Shown: positions 38,745 to 49,852, counted from the first letter of the stretch. The stretch: 64,000 nt of DNA from Platycnemis pennipes (GCA_933228895.1 OW121856.1:102151027-102215026), one strand, 5' to 3'. Notes: generated from the sequence alone by a model not told the origin. Numbers and translations are program-made.

Positions 38745-39076
38745 AGGAATGTGGTGGCTAGAGTACTGGCCTCCCATCCCGAGGGCCCGGGTTCGATTCC
38801 CGGCAGTGGCGGACTTTTTTAGTGGCAAACTGGTCCCTACTTCAGTGCCTACTGGAGGGGATTTCAGGTTCAGTACTCCGTCGGTTGCATGGGACGTTAA
38901 GAGGTGGTCCCCTTGGCGCCTGTCGTTAAGAGTAGGCTGATGCCGACGCCGGGTTTCTCTCCACCCTTCTTACAATTACCTGAAATGTTCCCACCATTAT
39001 TCAATTACCCACCTATCCTAAAGGGCCAAATGACCTCTGCTGCCAGTGCCTCCCCTTAATAACTAACTAACTAACT
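38745..39076 (+). mobile_element. SINE family 1, copy 4 (full-length reference)
   Basis: The tRNA-like head has an A-box region GTGGTGGCTAGAGTACTGG (38751-38769) and a perfect B-box GGTTCGATTCC (38790-38800). The body CAGTACTCCGTCGGTTGCAT, GGGACGTTAAGAGG, CCCCTTGGCGCC, GTTAAGAGTAGGCTGATGCC and CGCCGGGTTTCTCTCCACCC follows, then a simple (AACT)n tail at 39,058-39,075. Intact boxes and the simple tail fit a tRNA-derived SINE retroposed by a LINE with a simple-repeat tail. It is the most complete copy in the window. Confidence 0.9.
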
Positions 39077-40746
39077 CGAAGTTAGGAATAAATTTTCGCA
39101 AGTCATATAAAATATGTACATGAACACTGGGTAAAAATCCACAAAATAATACCTCAAGAGATCCTATATTCTTGAGTACTGCGTCCTTACTTCTTATTGA
39201 GTGGCTTCGTAAGAACATAAGGACTTCCATCCCGTATTGCCGAACAATCTTAGACGCAAGGGCGTGAGGAAGGTGTGGTAGGTCACCAACCGTGGAAATG
39301 ACATTTTCTGAAAAACTTTGCGAATTAATATGAAGAGTCGTTCTTCATGTTTTTGGACGAATCATACCTTGCTCTGTAGTCGGTTATTGTATTTGCGTAG
39401 GAAAAAATAATTCTCATGTCGCTTATTGCGACAGTAACTCTCGTTTTCTTCCATTCTGTCCATCTGATGTACTGCAGGGCTATAAATATGCCTAAAATGT
39501 TAGACGCAAACTCGCGTGATTTGTATTTATCATGTTTAATCTGACGAACAACCGTCTTGCCTCGAGGATCTCTACGGCTTTGGGGAGAAGGAAAATAATT
39601 ATTGTCAGCAAAGGGTATAAGATAGAATGGAGAATGGCGACATAGGGACCATCAGGAACGAAATGCTGATAAGGGATCAGAAGTCGACCACTACCGCCAC
39701 GGTTATACCTATAGGCTATATTTAGAAGATAGTCAGGAATTCAAAAGTATAATGGGACTAATGAACACATAATCAAGGCTATATTTAGAATAGAGTCGCT
39801 TCGGAAATGACACGGGTATACCAAAGAGCCAACAAAAAGAACAAGCAAATATAAAACCGCAAAAACTAAATAAATCGATAACTATCTACGTCATCTACGT
39901 AACAGACGGTAAAAAGAATGGACATGTGAGAGGCAATCAAGAAGATAGGAACAATAAAAACTCCATTTTCAAAATTCATTCTCCATATAATTCCCAATGC
40001 ATTTTTAACTCCTGAACCTCTCTTTAAACAATAACTTTCTTTTTCACCTTAGTCTCATACGGGCAAATATCCTTCCATTCACAAGCCATATCGTCACAAA
40101 CAAACAAACTCCTGAATCACTCATTAATACATTTTTCTGGCTTATCGTAAATTATAACTCTTTCCCCATAACTAATTTTACCTCTCACCCTTCCTATGAT
40201 TAAAATTCCTTCTTCGTATCTACTCTCTTTTTAGTTTTTATTTCTTACTTCACTAAACTGTAACTGTCTCGGTTTCCATGCAAATTTTAGCGAAGGATAT
40301 GAATGTCAACATTATTATGTATCAGAACATGAACAATATTTCCAAAATCCTCTTCTGCTTAGATCCTGACTAGGACGTTTCACATTCATTGCTGCTTCAC
40401 GACTTCTTCGACTGGGTTAAGAGCTGTTACTTATCAAGTATCAGGTTCACTTGTGACATTTCAGAAAATAATGGCAGCACTACGTTGGTTGCGACAATAG
40501 CACGGCTTACGAAAGGAGCCCTTGAAGCCATAAATACTTCATACACCTTATATGCAATATTTCAGCAGGAGAAAATCACATTCACAAATCCATTTTGATA
40601 TCTTATAAGGTCTCTTTTGATTCCAATTCAAAATAAGCTATATTTCAAACTAATAAAGTTATACAGAGTTCATAAATCATAAAATACCTAGGTAGCTGAA
40701 TTTATCATCTTGTTCTTATAAGGAAACAAAGATAGACTACACAAAT
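39077..40746. other. Non-coding stretch, no gene recognised
   Basis: AT-rich unique DNA. GGCTATATTTAGAA occurs twice about 64 bp apart (about 39,714 and 39,778). C/T-rich sequence covers 40,000-40,260. Nothing else could be supported. Confidence 0.4.
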
Positions 40747-41145
40747 ATGTCCACACTAAAAGAATACATAGTAGGAAATCAACATGTATTTAACTTCGAA
40801 AACCTTGAAACAAAAATAAAAATTAGAAAACAATGGAATCACGATTACTACGATTCGAATCATAGGTTAGAAAAATTAGGTAAAATCGACGTCGAACACA
40901 AATTTCTAAGCGGATCTGTTAGGCCGAAACAAGCAACGAACTATTTTGACAGAGTAGTTCTATTTTATTCTGACTATAACGAATCCCCAACCCTTAAGCG
41001 CGCTTCGGATTATATAAAAAAAACAAAAGTAAGCCCACACCTACGAAGGGATTATAAGGCCATTTACCTACAGCTTCAACCATACCCGACCCTCACACAC
41101 ATGCACGAACTCAGAAGCGGAGAGGGAATAGCAAAACGCCAATAA
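40747..41145 (+). CDS. Orphan ORF, 132 codons, abutting element A
   Basis: It starts MSTLKEYIVGNQHVFNFENL and is hydrophilic, Lys/Arg/Tyr-rich, with KQWNHDYYDSNHRLEKLG and YLQLQPYPTLTHMHELRSG further on. There is no signal peptide, membrane segment or motif that I recognise. Its stop codon (41143-41145) overlaps the first bases of the TIR element at 41144, so either the element landed at its 3' end or the two are related. The second copy of that element (57,485-61,336) has no equivalent ORF next to it, which argues the ORF is not part of the element. Uninterrupted length in AT-rich DNA makes it one of the better coding candidates, but chance is not excluded. Confidence 0.3.
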   Translation: MSTLKEYIVGNQHVFNFENLETKIKIRKQWNHDYYDSNHRLEKLGKIDVEHKFLSGSVRPKQATNYFDRVVLFYSDYNESPTLKRASDYIKKTKVSPHLRRDYKAIYLQLQPYPTLTHMHELRSGEGIAKRQ

Positions 41146-41907
41146 TGGGGAACATGCACTATTTTTTATAAATCTTTGAATGTGAAGTTTGTTAGCTGAC
41201 ATGTGCTTGCCGAAAATTTTGCTGAAGAATTAAGTTTTGTTACAAAGTTATTATTCTTTGAAAATTGTATCCTTTCGGCAGCTTAAATACACGTCGCATG
41301 ACGTCACGGTACGGTATCACTATGGGCGTTGTTTCTCTGTTTATGCGTGGAGGTAAGTTGTTAAATAAATACTTGGCGATAACGTATGTATTTATCTCAT
41401 TTGTTTAATGCAATAAACGATTGTATTTAGAATTTTTATTTACGTAGTATGGATTGTAACGAGCAAATCGTCCATTAATATTAATGCCTGTTTAGTGCCC
41501 AAGAATTTCTACTACGCCTATGCAATCGCTAGTTTTTTTTTAGAAGAACGCCGCCATAAGGGAGTCAACCAAAGGAAATTGTCGGAATGTGCTTTTTTGA
41601 AGTATTTTTTCGTTTCCTTTCGTTCGAGAAAGGGCTAAAAACCTCAAAAAAATATATTCACTTGGTTTTCTGCTTTAAATAAATGTCTATCTCCGTAGCA
41701 ATAAGGAACCTATACCATGAACCTATACACGTCAGAAGGCGTTTTAGGTCACGAGACTTTCGTCAATTTCCGGGGAACATTTTAAATTAATTTAATAATC
41801 TTTGTGGGCGTAGAAAAATTTGGCATTTATATTTAAGTTGGTGAGAAAATATCTCATCAAGTACATCAATAATCTTCGAGAAACAAATTTCATGCATATT
41901 CCCCATT
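41144..41907 (+). mobile_element. Family AB short TIR element, uninterrupted copy
   Basis: A 764-bp element. The left end reads AATGGGGAACATGCA and the right end TGCATATTCCCCATT, giving a 15-bp TIR with one mismatch. The interior matches the reverse complement of 57,485-61,336 across its length once the nested transposon there is removed. Shared blocks are AGTTTTGTTACAAAG, TGACGTCACGG, ATCTCATTTGTTTAATGCAA, GGGAGTCAACCAAAGG, ATATATTCACTT and CTTTCGTCA. Target duplication is unclear; if the TIR starts at GGGG, AT flanks both ends. No transposase was recognised, so it is probably non-autonomous. Confidence 0.8.
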
Positions 41908-43190
41908 CTGTGTGTGACGGGCTGTATGAATTCTGGAAGCGGAGAGAGAGAGAGAGAGAGATAGCGAGGCATGGAGAGAGGATGAGGGGGAAAGAGCTCC
42001 CTGCAGGATTTATGGCAAATTGGAGGAGAATAGGTCATCGATGGTGATGCCGCGTGGATTGGGAGGGGGTTCAGAGAGGGAGGCGGCGTCGACAGAGGTA
42101 TGAGGACGCGAGAGAATGCACGGCGGGTAGGGAAGTAGAGGGAGCGGAACGAAGGGTACGAGGCAACAATCGCCGGGGCGAAGGGGAAGGGGGCAAGGAT
42201 GCCGTGGGGACGTCGGCTGTCACGGGGTCAAGCGAGCGAGAGCGTGCGACACGAACAAGTGAAACGCGCGCTCGTCATAAACACGATTAATAATCAAAGG
42301 ATGCTAAGTCAATGAGGGTGGATGGTGGAACGCCTGGGCATACTTCGAGATAGATCAGGGCGGGCGCATCAGGTAAAGCATTCCACGCATCACGCACGTT
42401 CAACTTCGACGGCGCTTAAACACCCGCAAAGCAGAACACACTCGCGCGCACACACGACACACGGAATTACGACCGGACTATTGTTCCAAGTGCACGTATG
42501 CAGAAGTAGGACAATATCATTAGCGACGAAAATAAGCGAATTTGCCCCCTCAGCTTGTTTGAAATTAGAAATCCAACAATGAAAGGTGTTCACAAGATGG
42601 GGCAAGCACATCAGAGATATTTGACGGTTTGAGTTCCATAAAGAGGTAAGACAATCAAAAGCTTAGTCCATCCATGTTTTACGGGATTAATTGACTCAAC
42701 ATCCAGCATGACTAACAACTACGCGCATCTCATGGCTTTCAATTTGTCGATTAAATTTTGTATTTAATCACTATACGCAGCATTAAGTTCTAGAAGGTTA
42801 CTACGTGAGTTTATAATACGTTTGTATCCGGTGATTAAGCCTAATTAATAAGCACAATATTGCCAACGTTCTGGGGCTCTCCATGATTAATTTACCAACG
42901 AAACGTATGTATGTATTTATGTACCCATCGTTTGGGTGAGCTTTTGGCGTTTGAGGGAAAAAGATACACCCGGGGCTTGCTTGTTTTGATGAATAAAGTG
43001 AGATTCAGACTCCAATTCCCGCGGTCGAGCGCAGGTAAAACACGATGAGATATAATTAAGTAGAGGGCAAGAGATATAATTAAGTGTGGACTCAAACAGC
43101 ACATAAAAATAAATGAACGTTATTGATAAACTACTGATGAAAATCAGGTTACGATGGGCTACTTACAACCAGCTTCCTCCTCCCAATATC
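41908..43190. other. Non-coding; GA microsatellite and GC-richer DNA
   Basis: A (GA)n run lies at about 41,943-41,961 inside a purine-rich block to 42,260, followed by AT-rich DNA. GAGATATAATTAAGT occurs twice near 43,048 and 43,071. No gene recognised. Confidence 0.4.
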
Positions 43191-43300
43191 TGCATCTACA
43201 CAATACTCTGCAAGCCACCGCGAGGGTGTGTGGCAGGAGGTGAAGCTTACCAAGCATGTACTATTGACGTGCAAACAAGTATAAGTATACACAATGTATA
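43191..43300 (-). mobile_element. LINE family A, 3' tail fragment
   Basis: TGCATCTACACAATACTCTG, then AAGCCACC, GTGTGTGGCAGGAGGTGAA and CCAAGCATGTACTA match the terminal 100 bp of family A, with more divergence than the 38.3 kb copy. Confidence 0.7.
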
Positions 43301-43999
43301 TTTCATGGGACTAACAACTAGGCGCACTGGATTAAAATTTAAGAACAGCAATCATTTTCAATTTTTAAGTGCAGTAAAGAAAGGATAATAAATGTGCATG
43401 CCTTGTGAAAATTATTAATCAATGAACATCACAACCAACTAACATTAAAAGTCACAAGATGGAGATAGTTTTCAAAAGACCAACAACTTCAAGGATCTAC
43501 TTTTCACTTGCTATTACAAGTGCCTACGTATACTGCTCCACCAATATACCAAACAGAGGAATCACTTAAGTCACTACGCAGCAGAAGAGGAAAACTTGAA
43601 TTACAGCTCACTCCCACTTGCTAAAATTTTCAAATGTTTGCTTAGTTCCATTCCTCATGATGATGATCATCAAAGAGGGGAAATATCACAAGCATTTTTT
43701 CTCTAGCACTTAGGCGTACCAATTATTTCAAGGAAGATGAATCCACTGGATAAAGTTAAGTGCATAGATATCTAAATACCTCTTTCACGACAATATCTCT
43801 TATTCTTAAATTCAGTTTCTTCCTTCCAGGGCTACCTTTGAAGAAACTCTTCTTTTCCTCACACCTTCCTAATAAGCAAAATATTCTTATTTCATCTCCT
43901 TCCTCTAATTAAACTCTTTCACTTATTTTTTCTACATTAATAGTGTATTAAAACCCATTTTTCATGCCACACCGCTTGATATAGGGGAATAGGATACCG
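43301..43999. other. Non-coding stretch, nothing recognised
   Basis: AT-rich DNA, C/T-rich from about 43,790 to 43,930. No gene or recognisable repeat. Confidence 0.4.
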
Positions 44000-44192
44000 G
44001 GTTAGTGTGGTGATTAACCATCCTAAAGGTCCAGGTTCGAATCCGGACAGTAGTAGAGATTATTAGCAGGTCCCTATTTGTGAGGAGAGTATATTAAGTT
44101 CAATACTCCGTCTGCCAAATGGGACGTTTAACAGTACTTGTTGCCTTTTGGTAAGTGCATACTAGTCAACTCTGGGTTTGTACCCCATCCAA
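44000..44192 (+). mobile_element. SINE family 1, copy 5
   Basis: A-box-like GTTAGTGTGGTGATTAACC and B-box GGTTCGAATCC (44034-44044) are followed by the body CAATACTCCGTC, ATGGGACGTTTAAC, TTGTTGCC and CTCTGGGTTTGTACCCCATCC. It ends where the inverted copy 6 begins. Confidence 0.8.
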
Positions 44193-44497
44193 ATCTCTAG
44201 CTTCCAGTCTGAGCCCACACCTTTAGGCGCTCCAGATTGGGAAGATAGGCATACGGAAGAGAATGCAATGGTAAGGAGATGGGGTGGAGAGAAAACCAGC
44301 GTCGGCATGCCCGCTTAGCCTGCTCTAAACGAAAGGCTCCAAGGGGACCACGAATTAACGTCCCATCCGATGGACGGAGTACTGAACTCGAATTCTCTCC
44401 ATAAAGCACTTTACTTAACAACGAAAAATATCTTCCACTGTCGGGATTTGAATCCGGGCGCACGGTGTAAGAGGCCAGTACTCTAACCACTGACAAA
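44193..44497 (-). mobile_element. SINE family 1, copy 6 (inverted, tail-to-tail with copy 5)
   Basis: Read on the minus strand: A-box-like TCAGTGGTTAGAGTACTGG, B-box-like GGATTCAAATCC, then CAGTACTCCGTCC, GGATGGGACGTTAAT, GGTCCCCTTGGAGCC and GCCGACGCTGGTTTTCTCTC. It is nearly complete and lies immediately against copy 5 in the opposite orientation. A (CT)n run at 44,510-44,525 flanks its head. Confidence 0.85.
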
Positions 44498-44534
44498 ATT
44501 TTTCTATACTCTCTCTCTCTCTCTCCACTTGGCT

Positions 44535-44640
44535 GTATTCTAGTCAAAATAATAATTTAAAAAAGATTTAAAGAGTAAAGCACAAATATGTTGCTAGTTA
44601 GTTTTAGCTTACAACTCCTTACTAACATGCAGACACCTTA
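44535..44640 (-). mobile_element. LINE family A variant, fragment
   Basis: TAGTCAAAATAATAATTTAA, then AAAGCACAAATATGTTG, AGTTTTAGCTTACAACTCCT and AACATGCAG are also found at 45,400-45,490 in the same orientation. This variant differs from the 19.5 kb type in its UTR. Confidence 0.6.
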
Positions 44641-45016
44641 TTCCCTTATTCCCAGCAACAGAATTCGGTTTTTAAGAGATAAGACTGCTCATGTTAAATC
44701 ACACCGTCTCATCTTAACTTTGCCTAAGGACGTTTATATTCATGCCCATAGTGGAATTCCAACCAGCGGCATTTGGCTATCTAAGCCGTCGTACTATCGA
44801 CCTGGCTCCAATTTTCCTCCACCTTCCACACCAAAATCCTTCCCTTGCCCCATCACTCGCCTTAATGGTTCAAACATTACCTCAGATGGCATTCACCTCC
44901 CTGAGTAGCTACTACCAATATAAGGGAATGAAAGAACGTGGTGATGAACGGAAGGTGGAATGAAACGAGTGGGAGTGACAGGTAAACATCTGGAGCTACA
45001 GAGAAAAAAATCATTC

Positions 45017-45088
45017 GCTTTGACCTGGATTCGAACCCGGATCCCCTGATTTCCAGCCAGGTGCCTTAACCAGTTAAGCTACCGAGGC
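45017..45088 (-). tRNA. tRNA-like sequence with Pol III signals (possible pseudo-tRNA or SINE head)
   Basis: A 72-nt cloverleaf-like sequence on the minus strand. The A-box TAGCTTAACTGG and B-box GGTTCGAATCC are both intact. The D arm and anticodon stem pair well (CCTGG, loop CTGGAAA, TCAGG), placing GGA in the anticodon position. The T stem has one mismatch. The acceptor stem pairs at only about five of seven positions, and the long variable arm expected of tRNA-Ser is absent. A T7 terminator (plus-strand A7, 45004-45010) follows a few bases downstream. A transcribed tRNA pseudogene or young SINE head is more likely than a functional tRNA. Confidence 0.4.
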
Positions 45089-45390
45089 GTCATTTTTCCC
45101 TGTGGAATATTAGAGGCCTTAAAGGACTACATGTTCTCGAACTGCTAGGCACATTATGCCACAAATCAGTCGATGTCGTGCGAATGGCGCCACCGTCCAA
45201 GAGAGTAGGCCGAACTTTAAGGTGCTCACTGTGTAACAAATTAAATTTGGACAATGATTCTGTGGAATGTCTGCTATTGTGCAATTTCAGCGAGTAACAC
45301 CGTTCAGGTTCTCGTGGCCAGTTCGCGGTCCTTCAATTTATGAATTTACACGACACACATTGCATATCTTGCTTAAAAAAAGGATGTTTA

Positions 45391-45760
45391 ACTATATTTT
45401 AGTCAAAATAATAATTTAAAAAATATTTAAGTAATGCACAAACATGTTGTTAATTAATTTTAGCGTACAACTCCTTTTGCCAACATGCGGATACCTAGGC
45501 CACCTATTGATAAAATACTGTACACATTATTGAATATAATTATGGTCATTCAGATCTATAATTATTTTAGGAAAGAAAGGCATTTTAAATCTGTCGGCTC
45601 GGCAATCAATTTCCCAAATTTTATTTGTTCGCAAAATACTGTTGACGCCATCAGTAAAAATATTGTCTCGGAATTTACTTAAGCTATTAATTCTATATTT
45701 ACACCTACGGCCTGACAATGATTCCCATTTACGTTTCTCTACTAGAGAAACCTAAATTTC
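45391..45760 (-). mobile_element. LINE family A variant, 3' UTR and RT C-terminal remnant
   Basis: The minus-strand translation gives SLSKFRDNIFTDGVNSILRT, then KIWEIDCRADRFKMPFFPKI. This parallels the FNKFQVNIFSDD, NILRT, REIDCR-DRFK-FFPRT string of the 19.7 kb copy. The UTR matches the fragment at 44,535. A deletion removes the TYYG segment. Confidence 0.8.
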
Positions 45761-47837
45761 TCTAAGATTAATGGGAATTCCTCTAAGGTTACCCTCATAA
45801 AATATACTCTATATTGTGATAAGTGAGAGTGACTAGCAAATGATTGAAAAGATTGACTGTTTATGTGCGCCTGACACAGTGTGCTGAAGAAAAAATAGAT
45901 TTGTGAGGAAGTTATACAGCACTAAATACGTTAAAAACTCACCTCTTAACAGAATGTGTAATGGATATGATAGGTATTTCAGTGAGCTGGACATATTTGG
46001 CTCAAGGTCAGATTACATAAAGTGTGTCAGTGCAGGCTGTAGATAATGGTGTTTTCACAATTTCATATTAGCGATGTGTGATACATTTAGTTTTTACTGT
46101 AATTGATTTTCATTGTTGAATAAACAAAATAAATAAAGATCAAACCGACACTTAACAAATCTTACCGATCTTTCCTGTAATGATAGAATGGGGGCAAGGG
46201 GATGGGAATGAGAAAGAAGAGGTGGGGAAAGGGGGAGGGAGAGGGGTGGGAGCGAGGCGAGACGCGCGCAGATAGAGAATCACCCGCACCGGCGTGTCGG
46301 CGCAATTACTCGGTATGATGGGCCCACTGGTAATTGTATCACATCGGATCGGGGGCGGGGCGGGGTTGGGTGGGGGGGAGAGGGAGGCTGTTGTGGGGGG
46401 AGGGATAGCATCGTGTCGGGGTGAGGACGTGAAGTGTGAGGGGGGGGAGAGAGATGAGAGTAACGCGGTCACTTGAATCGAAAGCCGTGAATCGCTTCGC
46501 GTTCGGGTGAGGCCGTGTATACGTGTGCGCGAGAGCCGTCGAGTGTGTCGGCCTGCCGCACGGGTGAGCGAGAGGGGGCTTTTAACTCGGCCGGAGTGAA
46601 ATGTGAGGGAGGTGGGCGACGTTAATGGGCGTGGCGGGGGTGAATCGGGGCGGAAGGGTGAGATGGGCAAAGGGGGGAAGCTGGAGGGAAACAGGGAAGA
46701 GGGTGTGGAGTAACCTGGACGCAAACACTGCGCGCAAACCGTAGGTGGCGGGTTTCGAAATTATCTGCATTCGTCCGCGACACATTAAACTGTAAAAATG
46801 CTCCGAAAACGATTCCGCGGGTCCTCCAGAATCCCGATGAGCTATGGAAATCAGAGCTTCAATCACGGTGGGGAAAACGATGACGTTGATGACAGCAATA
46901 ATATGGAAGGAACGTTTAAATTAGGGCACTGTGTGTGTTTGTGTGTGTTTTAGTCGTGTTTCGCTCTTCGGGTCGCCTCGAGGCCGCATCACGCGCCTTC
47001 TATTGTTTCTTTTTTCTTCACAGGACCGAGCTGGGACGACGAGCCTGGGGCGGTCGTCAAAATGTTTTCGACGCCGAATTCCCACAGACTGCTATTTACC
47101 GTTCACCGACGTCGCCCGAGGGAGCGTAAATAATAAACATTTGCCGGGGATAAATAACGCCACTGTACAACTCTAGCTACGCCCCCGTCAAACACCTACA
47201 ATAAACTGATGGCGAATTTGTAAAAAAAAAAAAAAAATTAAATGGAAGGGGCAAATGTTCGGTGGTTCAGGACCATGCAACTGGTCGAGGAGGAAGAAAA
47301 TAAGAAAGGAATAATGATCGATGCGAGGATGAATATATATTTGAAAACGGAAGCGTAAAACCCCAGGTCGTTAGGAAAAAATGTCATCTTTAAAGGTCTG
47401 GAGTGAACCACTACGTTCGGTGGAACGAGTCGTCTCTGTGCGTTAATTCAGTGTCATTATAGAATCGTCCATAGCTCATGAAACATTAAGGACAAGCATG
47501 AGAAATAAAAAAGGAGGACGCCGATCGTAACCATATGTTTACAGTCTCAAGCTCATCGAACATAAATCGTAACTCGGAAATGAATGCAAATTTTTACGAA
47601 ACATCAAATTTAATTTGTTGAAAAAAAAGCCTGTTAAGTACCTCACCATCGCCAGCTGAGAGAGTCACGGTATTATTATCAAATGAGCCAGATAACATCA
47701 CAAGAAACGAATAAAAGTGAATACACACGCCTATCATGACAGGAAGAACTAACTAGGGCTAAAAACTGCGAATGTTAATTGACGACCAACGCAGCAACGA
47801 AAACCACAATTATCTAACAGATATAAAATGAAATGTT
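45761..47837. other. Non-coding; G-rich and CpG-rich block
   Basis: Strongly G-rich on the plus strand at about 46,180-46,700, and GC-rich with CpG to about 47,165. Frames here are Pro/Ser/Arg-rich low-complexity shadows. An A run lies at 47,221-47,236. The rest is AT-rich. A CpG-rich promoter is possible but unsupported by any adjacent coding exon. Confidence 0.4.
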
Positions 47838-48030
47838 CTGACTGACTGACTGAATCCCTCACTCGCCACGCAGAGCCAAAACTACTGGTGATAAAAACGT
47901 GAAATTTGGAGGAAATATCCCTATTGTGGTGTAGGGGTTCACTAAGAAAGGACTTTAGCGTAAAGAAAATTTAAGGGTTGCTTTTACCCCTTAATTACAA
48001 ACTTTTACTCCCATAAAAAAGCATTGAATT
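47838..48030 (+). repeat. Dispersed repeat of the 'CTGACTGACTGA' type
   Basis: It starts CTGACTGACTGACTGAATCC, then CGCCACGCAGAGCCAAAACTACTGGTG, with GTGAAATTTGG, TAGGGGTTCACTAAGAAAGGA and a CCCCTTAATT stretch. From memory this order (ACTGACTGACT, caca-GCC-AAACTACTGG, TGAAATTTGG, CTAAGAAAGGAT) is a widespread insect dispersed repeat, seen for example in Lepidoptera. Only one copy is in this window, so the call rests on recall. Confidence 0.5.
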
Positions 48031-48254
48031 ATGTGCAGATGTTTTTTCCATTTGCTTTTTTAAATTGGTTACACTCATCATAACAGACTATAAAGAGCAT
48101 CACGAGGGGTCATAATTATTCGAATTTTTATATTACAAAAAATCGCAACCGTAGAATTGGTACATTTCGATTTTAAGTAGTTCTACCTGCTGACGTCACA
48201 TCGTACCGTCTAACCTAACTTAATCGTAAGATGAACACAACAAGCTCAATTAAG

Positions 48255-48330
48255 AACAGAGAATCGAACCCGTAACCTTAGGGTTGCCAAGACAGCGCGC
48301 AATCGCCCTGACTAATGTGGCCGGCAATGT
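48255..48330 (-). repeat. tRNA-like SINE-head remnant
   Basis: The minus strand carries GGGTTCGATTC as B-box and GGCCACATTAGTCAGGGCGA as an A-box-like region at tRNA-like spacing. The stems do not pair well enough to call a tRNA. No SINE 1 or SINE 2 body is attached. Confidence 0.4.
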
Positions 48331-49600
48331 CAATCATCGATAGTTAAAGGTGAGTATACAAAAATTATATAAAGAGGTAACCTTAAATGGTATTTCCATG
48401 TCGGTCTGGCTTTTTCTTTTTTCGCTGAAAAATAACAGCAAACTCGCAAATATGTTGGAAGCAATAAAATATGGTTCCATAGAGACGCTACAGAACGTTA
48501 TTCTAGCCAGAATGATTTCGGATCACAAAGGTTTAAAAAAAAAACAAAAAAAACAGCCAGTAACGGAAATGGGGTCGAAAGGCAGGTTTCATCGAAGGAT
48601 AATGGTCACCGTAAAGCAAGGATTTAATTTCATCCAGACATTAAAACATTAACGAGGGTATAACCTCTGTGTAATAAATAAACGGACGTCTCCTTCAGCA
48701 ATTTACGGAACTGGGCATTTCAATCAAAATGATCAAGTCCGAAGATAATCAGGAAGTACTGTGTCAGATCGAAAACAGAGGAATCATTTTTGGAAGGCCG
48801 AAATAGAAGTATTAAATCTTTCTGCTGTTGTATGAGGCATCGATGAGTAAGGGATGCCTCCTTCCACATGACGCACTTATCAATATCAGTGACTAAGTGA
48901 AGTGTGAGGGGGGGGCGCACCGAGGCATGCAGATGAGTATGTCCGATGACTAAGGGAGACGCTCCTGCTTATCAACGGAAGGACCTAAAGGACAGATTAT
49001 CGTCAGTCTGGGACTCGGAAGCAAGAGAGACGTTGGGCTGGGCCCTCTCTCTCTCCTTGTATGTGCGCCGGGCGCACGTTGTACCGTTTGTGTTCCGTTT
49101 TATTAAAACTCTTGTTATTGTTTGGGAGCCGATACTTTCATTGGTATATTCCATTACCTTTCCCGTCTGATTCTCGCGTATCCGCACTTAACCCTTTGAG
49201 GCAACCGCTCGACTCATCGGGTCCTTCTATTTAATTGTCGCCAATATCCCGCGAAGACGCTGGGATACGACACTGCGACAGTATATCGTGTGCATGACCA
49301 TAGACGTGAAATTCGCGTAAAATGAAATTTCAAAGCTGAGTAACCCACGAACTTATGTGAACTACGTGAACGATTAAATCGATTAGTGATAAAAAGTTAA
49401 TCTGAGAAGGGAAACGAGTCTAAAATTCAATGACCCACCAACGTTCATTACATTACAAAAGTGCCTATGTTTTAAAAGGTAGAAATATTCTTGTCTTTAG
49501 AGGATTTTGTATCCACTAAAACGTTTCTATATTGCATCATGTACAACTCAATCCAGCTCATACATCTAGAGGCAAAGGTTGTGACGCAGTGTCACAAGTT
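48331..49600. other. Non-coding stretch, no gene recognised
   Basis: Mixed-composition unique DNA. Segment 49,040-49,170 (CTCTCTCTC, then TTATTAAAACTCTTGTTATT) loosely resembles an LTR end, but no partner LTR was seen. No coding exon recognised. Confidence 0.4.
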
Positions 49601-49852
49601 GGCAAGGTAGCAGGGTTCACCATATACCAATAAAGCCCAAAGGCATGTGAAATTCACTCATTAGATTACGTAAGCACCCAGTCCCTTTCCTAGTACCACA
49701 TTCGCTTTCCTAGAAAGATCTGACATCCAGAATATAAAGCAACTCAGTTTTGGCTGGTTATGTCTAAGAAAGGCCTCTCACGGATTCGAGCCGGGGGAAA
49801 CTCCGGGTGTTAGCCCAACGCTATGCTCAATGGTTTACCACGTTTACGCACT
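49601..49852 (-). mobile_element. SINE family 2, copy 2 (with tRNA-like head)
   Basis: The minus strand reads GTAAACCATTGAGCATAGCG and GTTGGGCTAACACCCGG as a tRNA-like head, then B-box-like GGCTCGAATCC. A body follows that shares CCTTTGGGCTTAT, ATTTCACATGCCTTTGG and GGAAAGGGACTGG with 16,712-16,870. Confidence 0.65.

Noticed and set aside
46152..46724. A 190-codon minus-strand Pro/Ser/Thr-rich frame
   Set aside because: It lies opposite a G-rich low-complexity tract; its composition explains the open frame.
49020..49180. Possible LTR end (CT-rich, then TTATTAAAACTCTTGTTATT and a putative primer-binding region)
   Set aside because: No second LTR, no TG...CA termini and no gag/pol remnant in the window.
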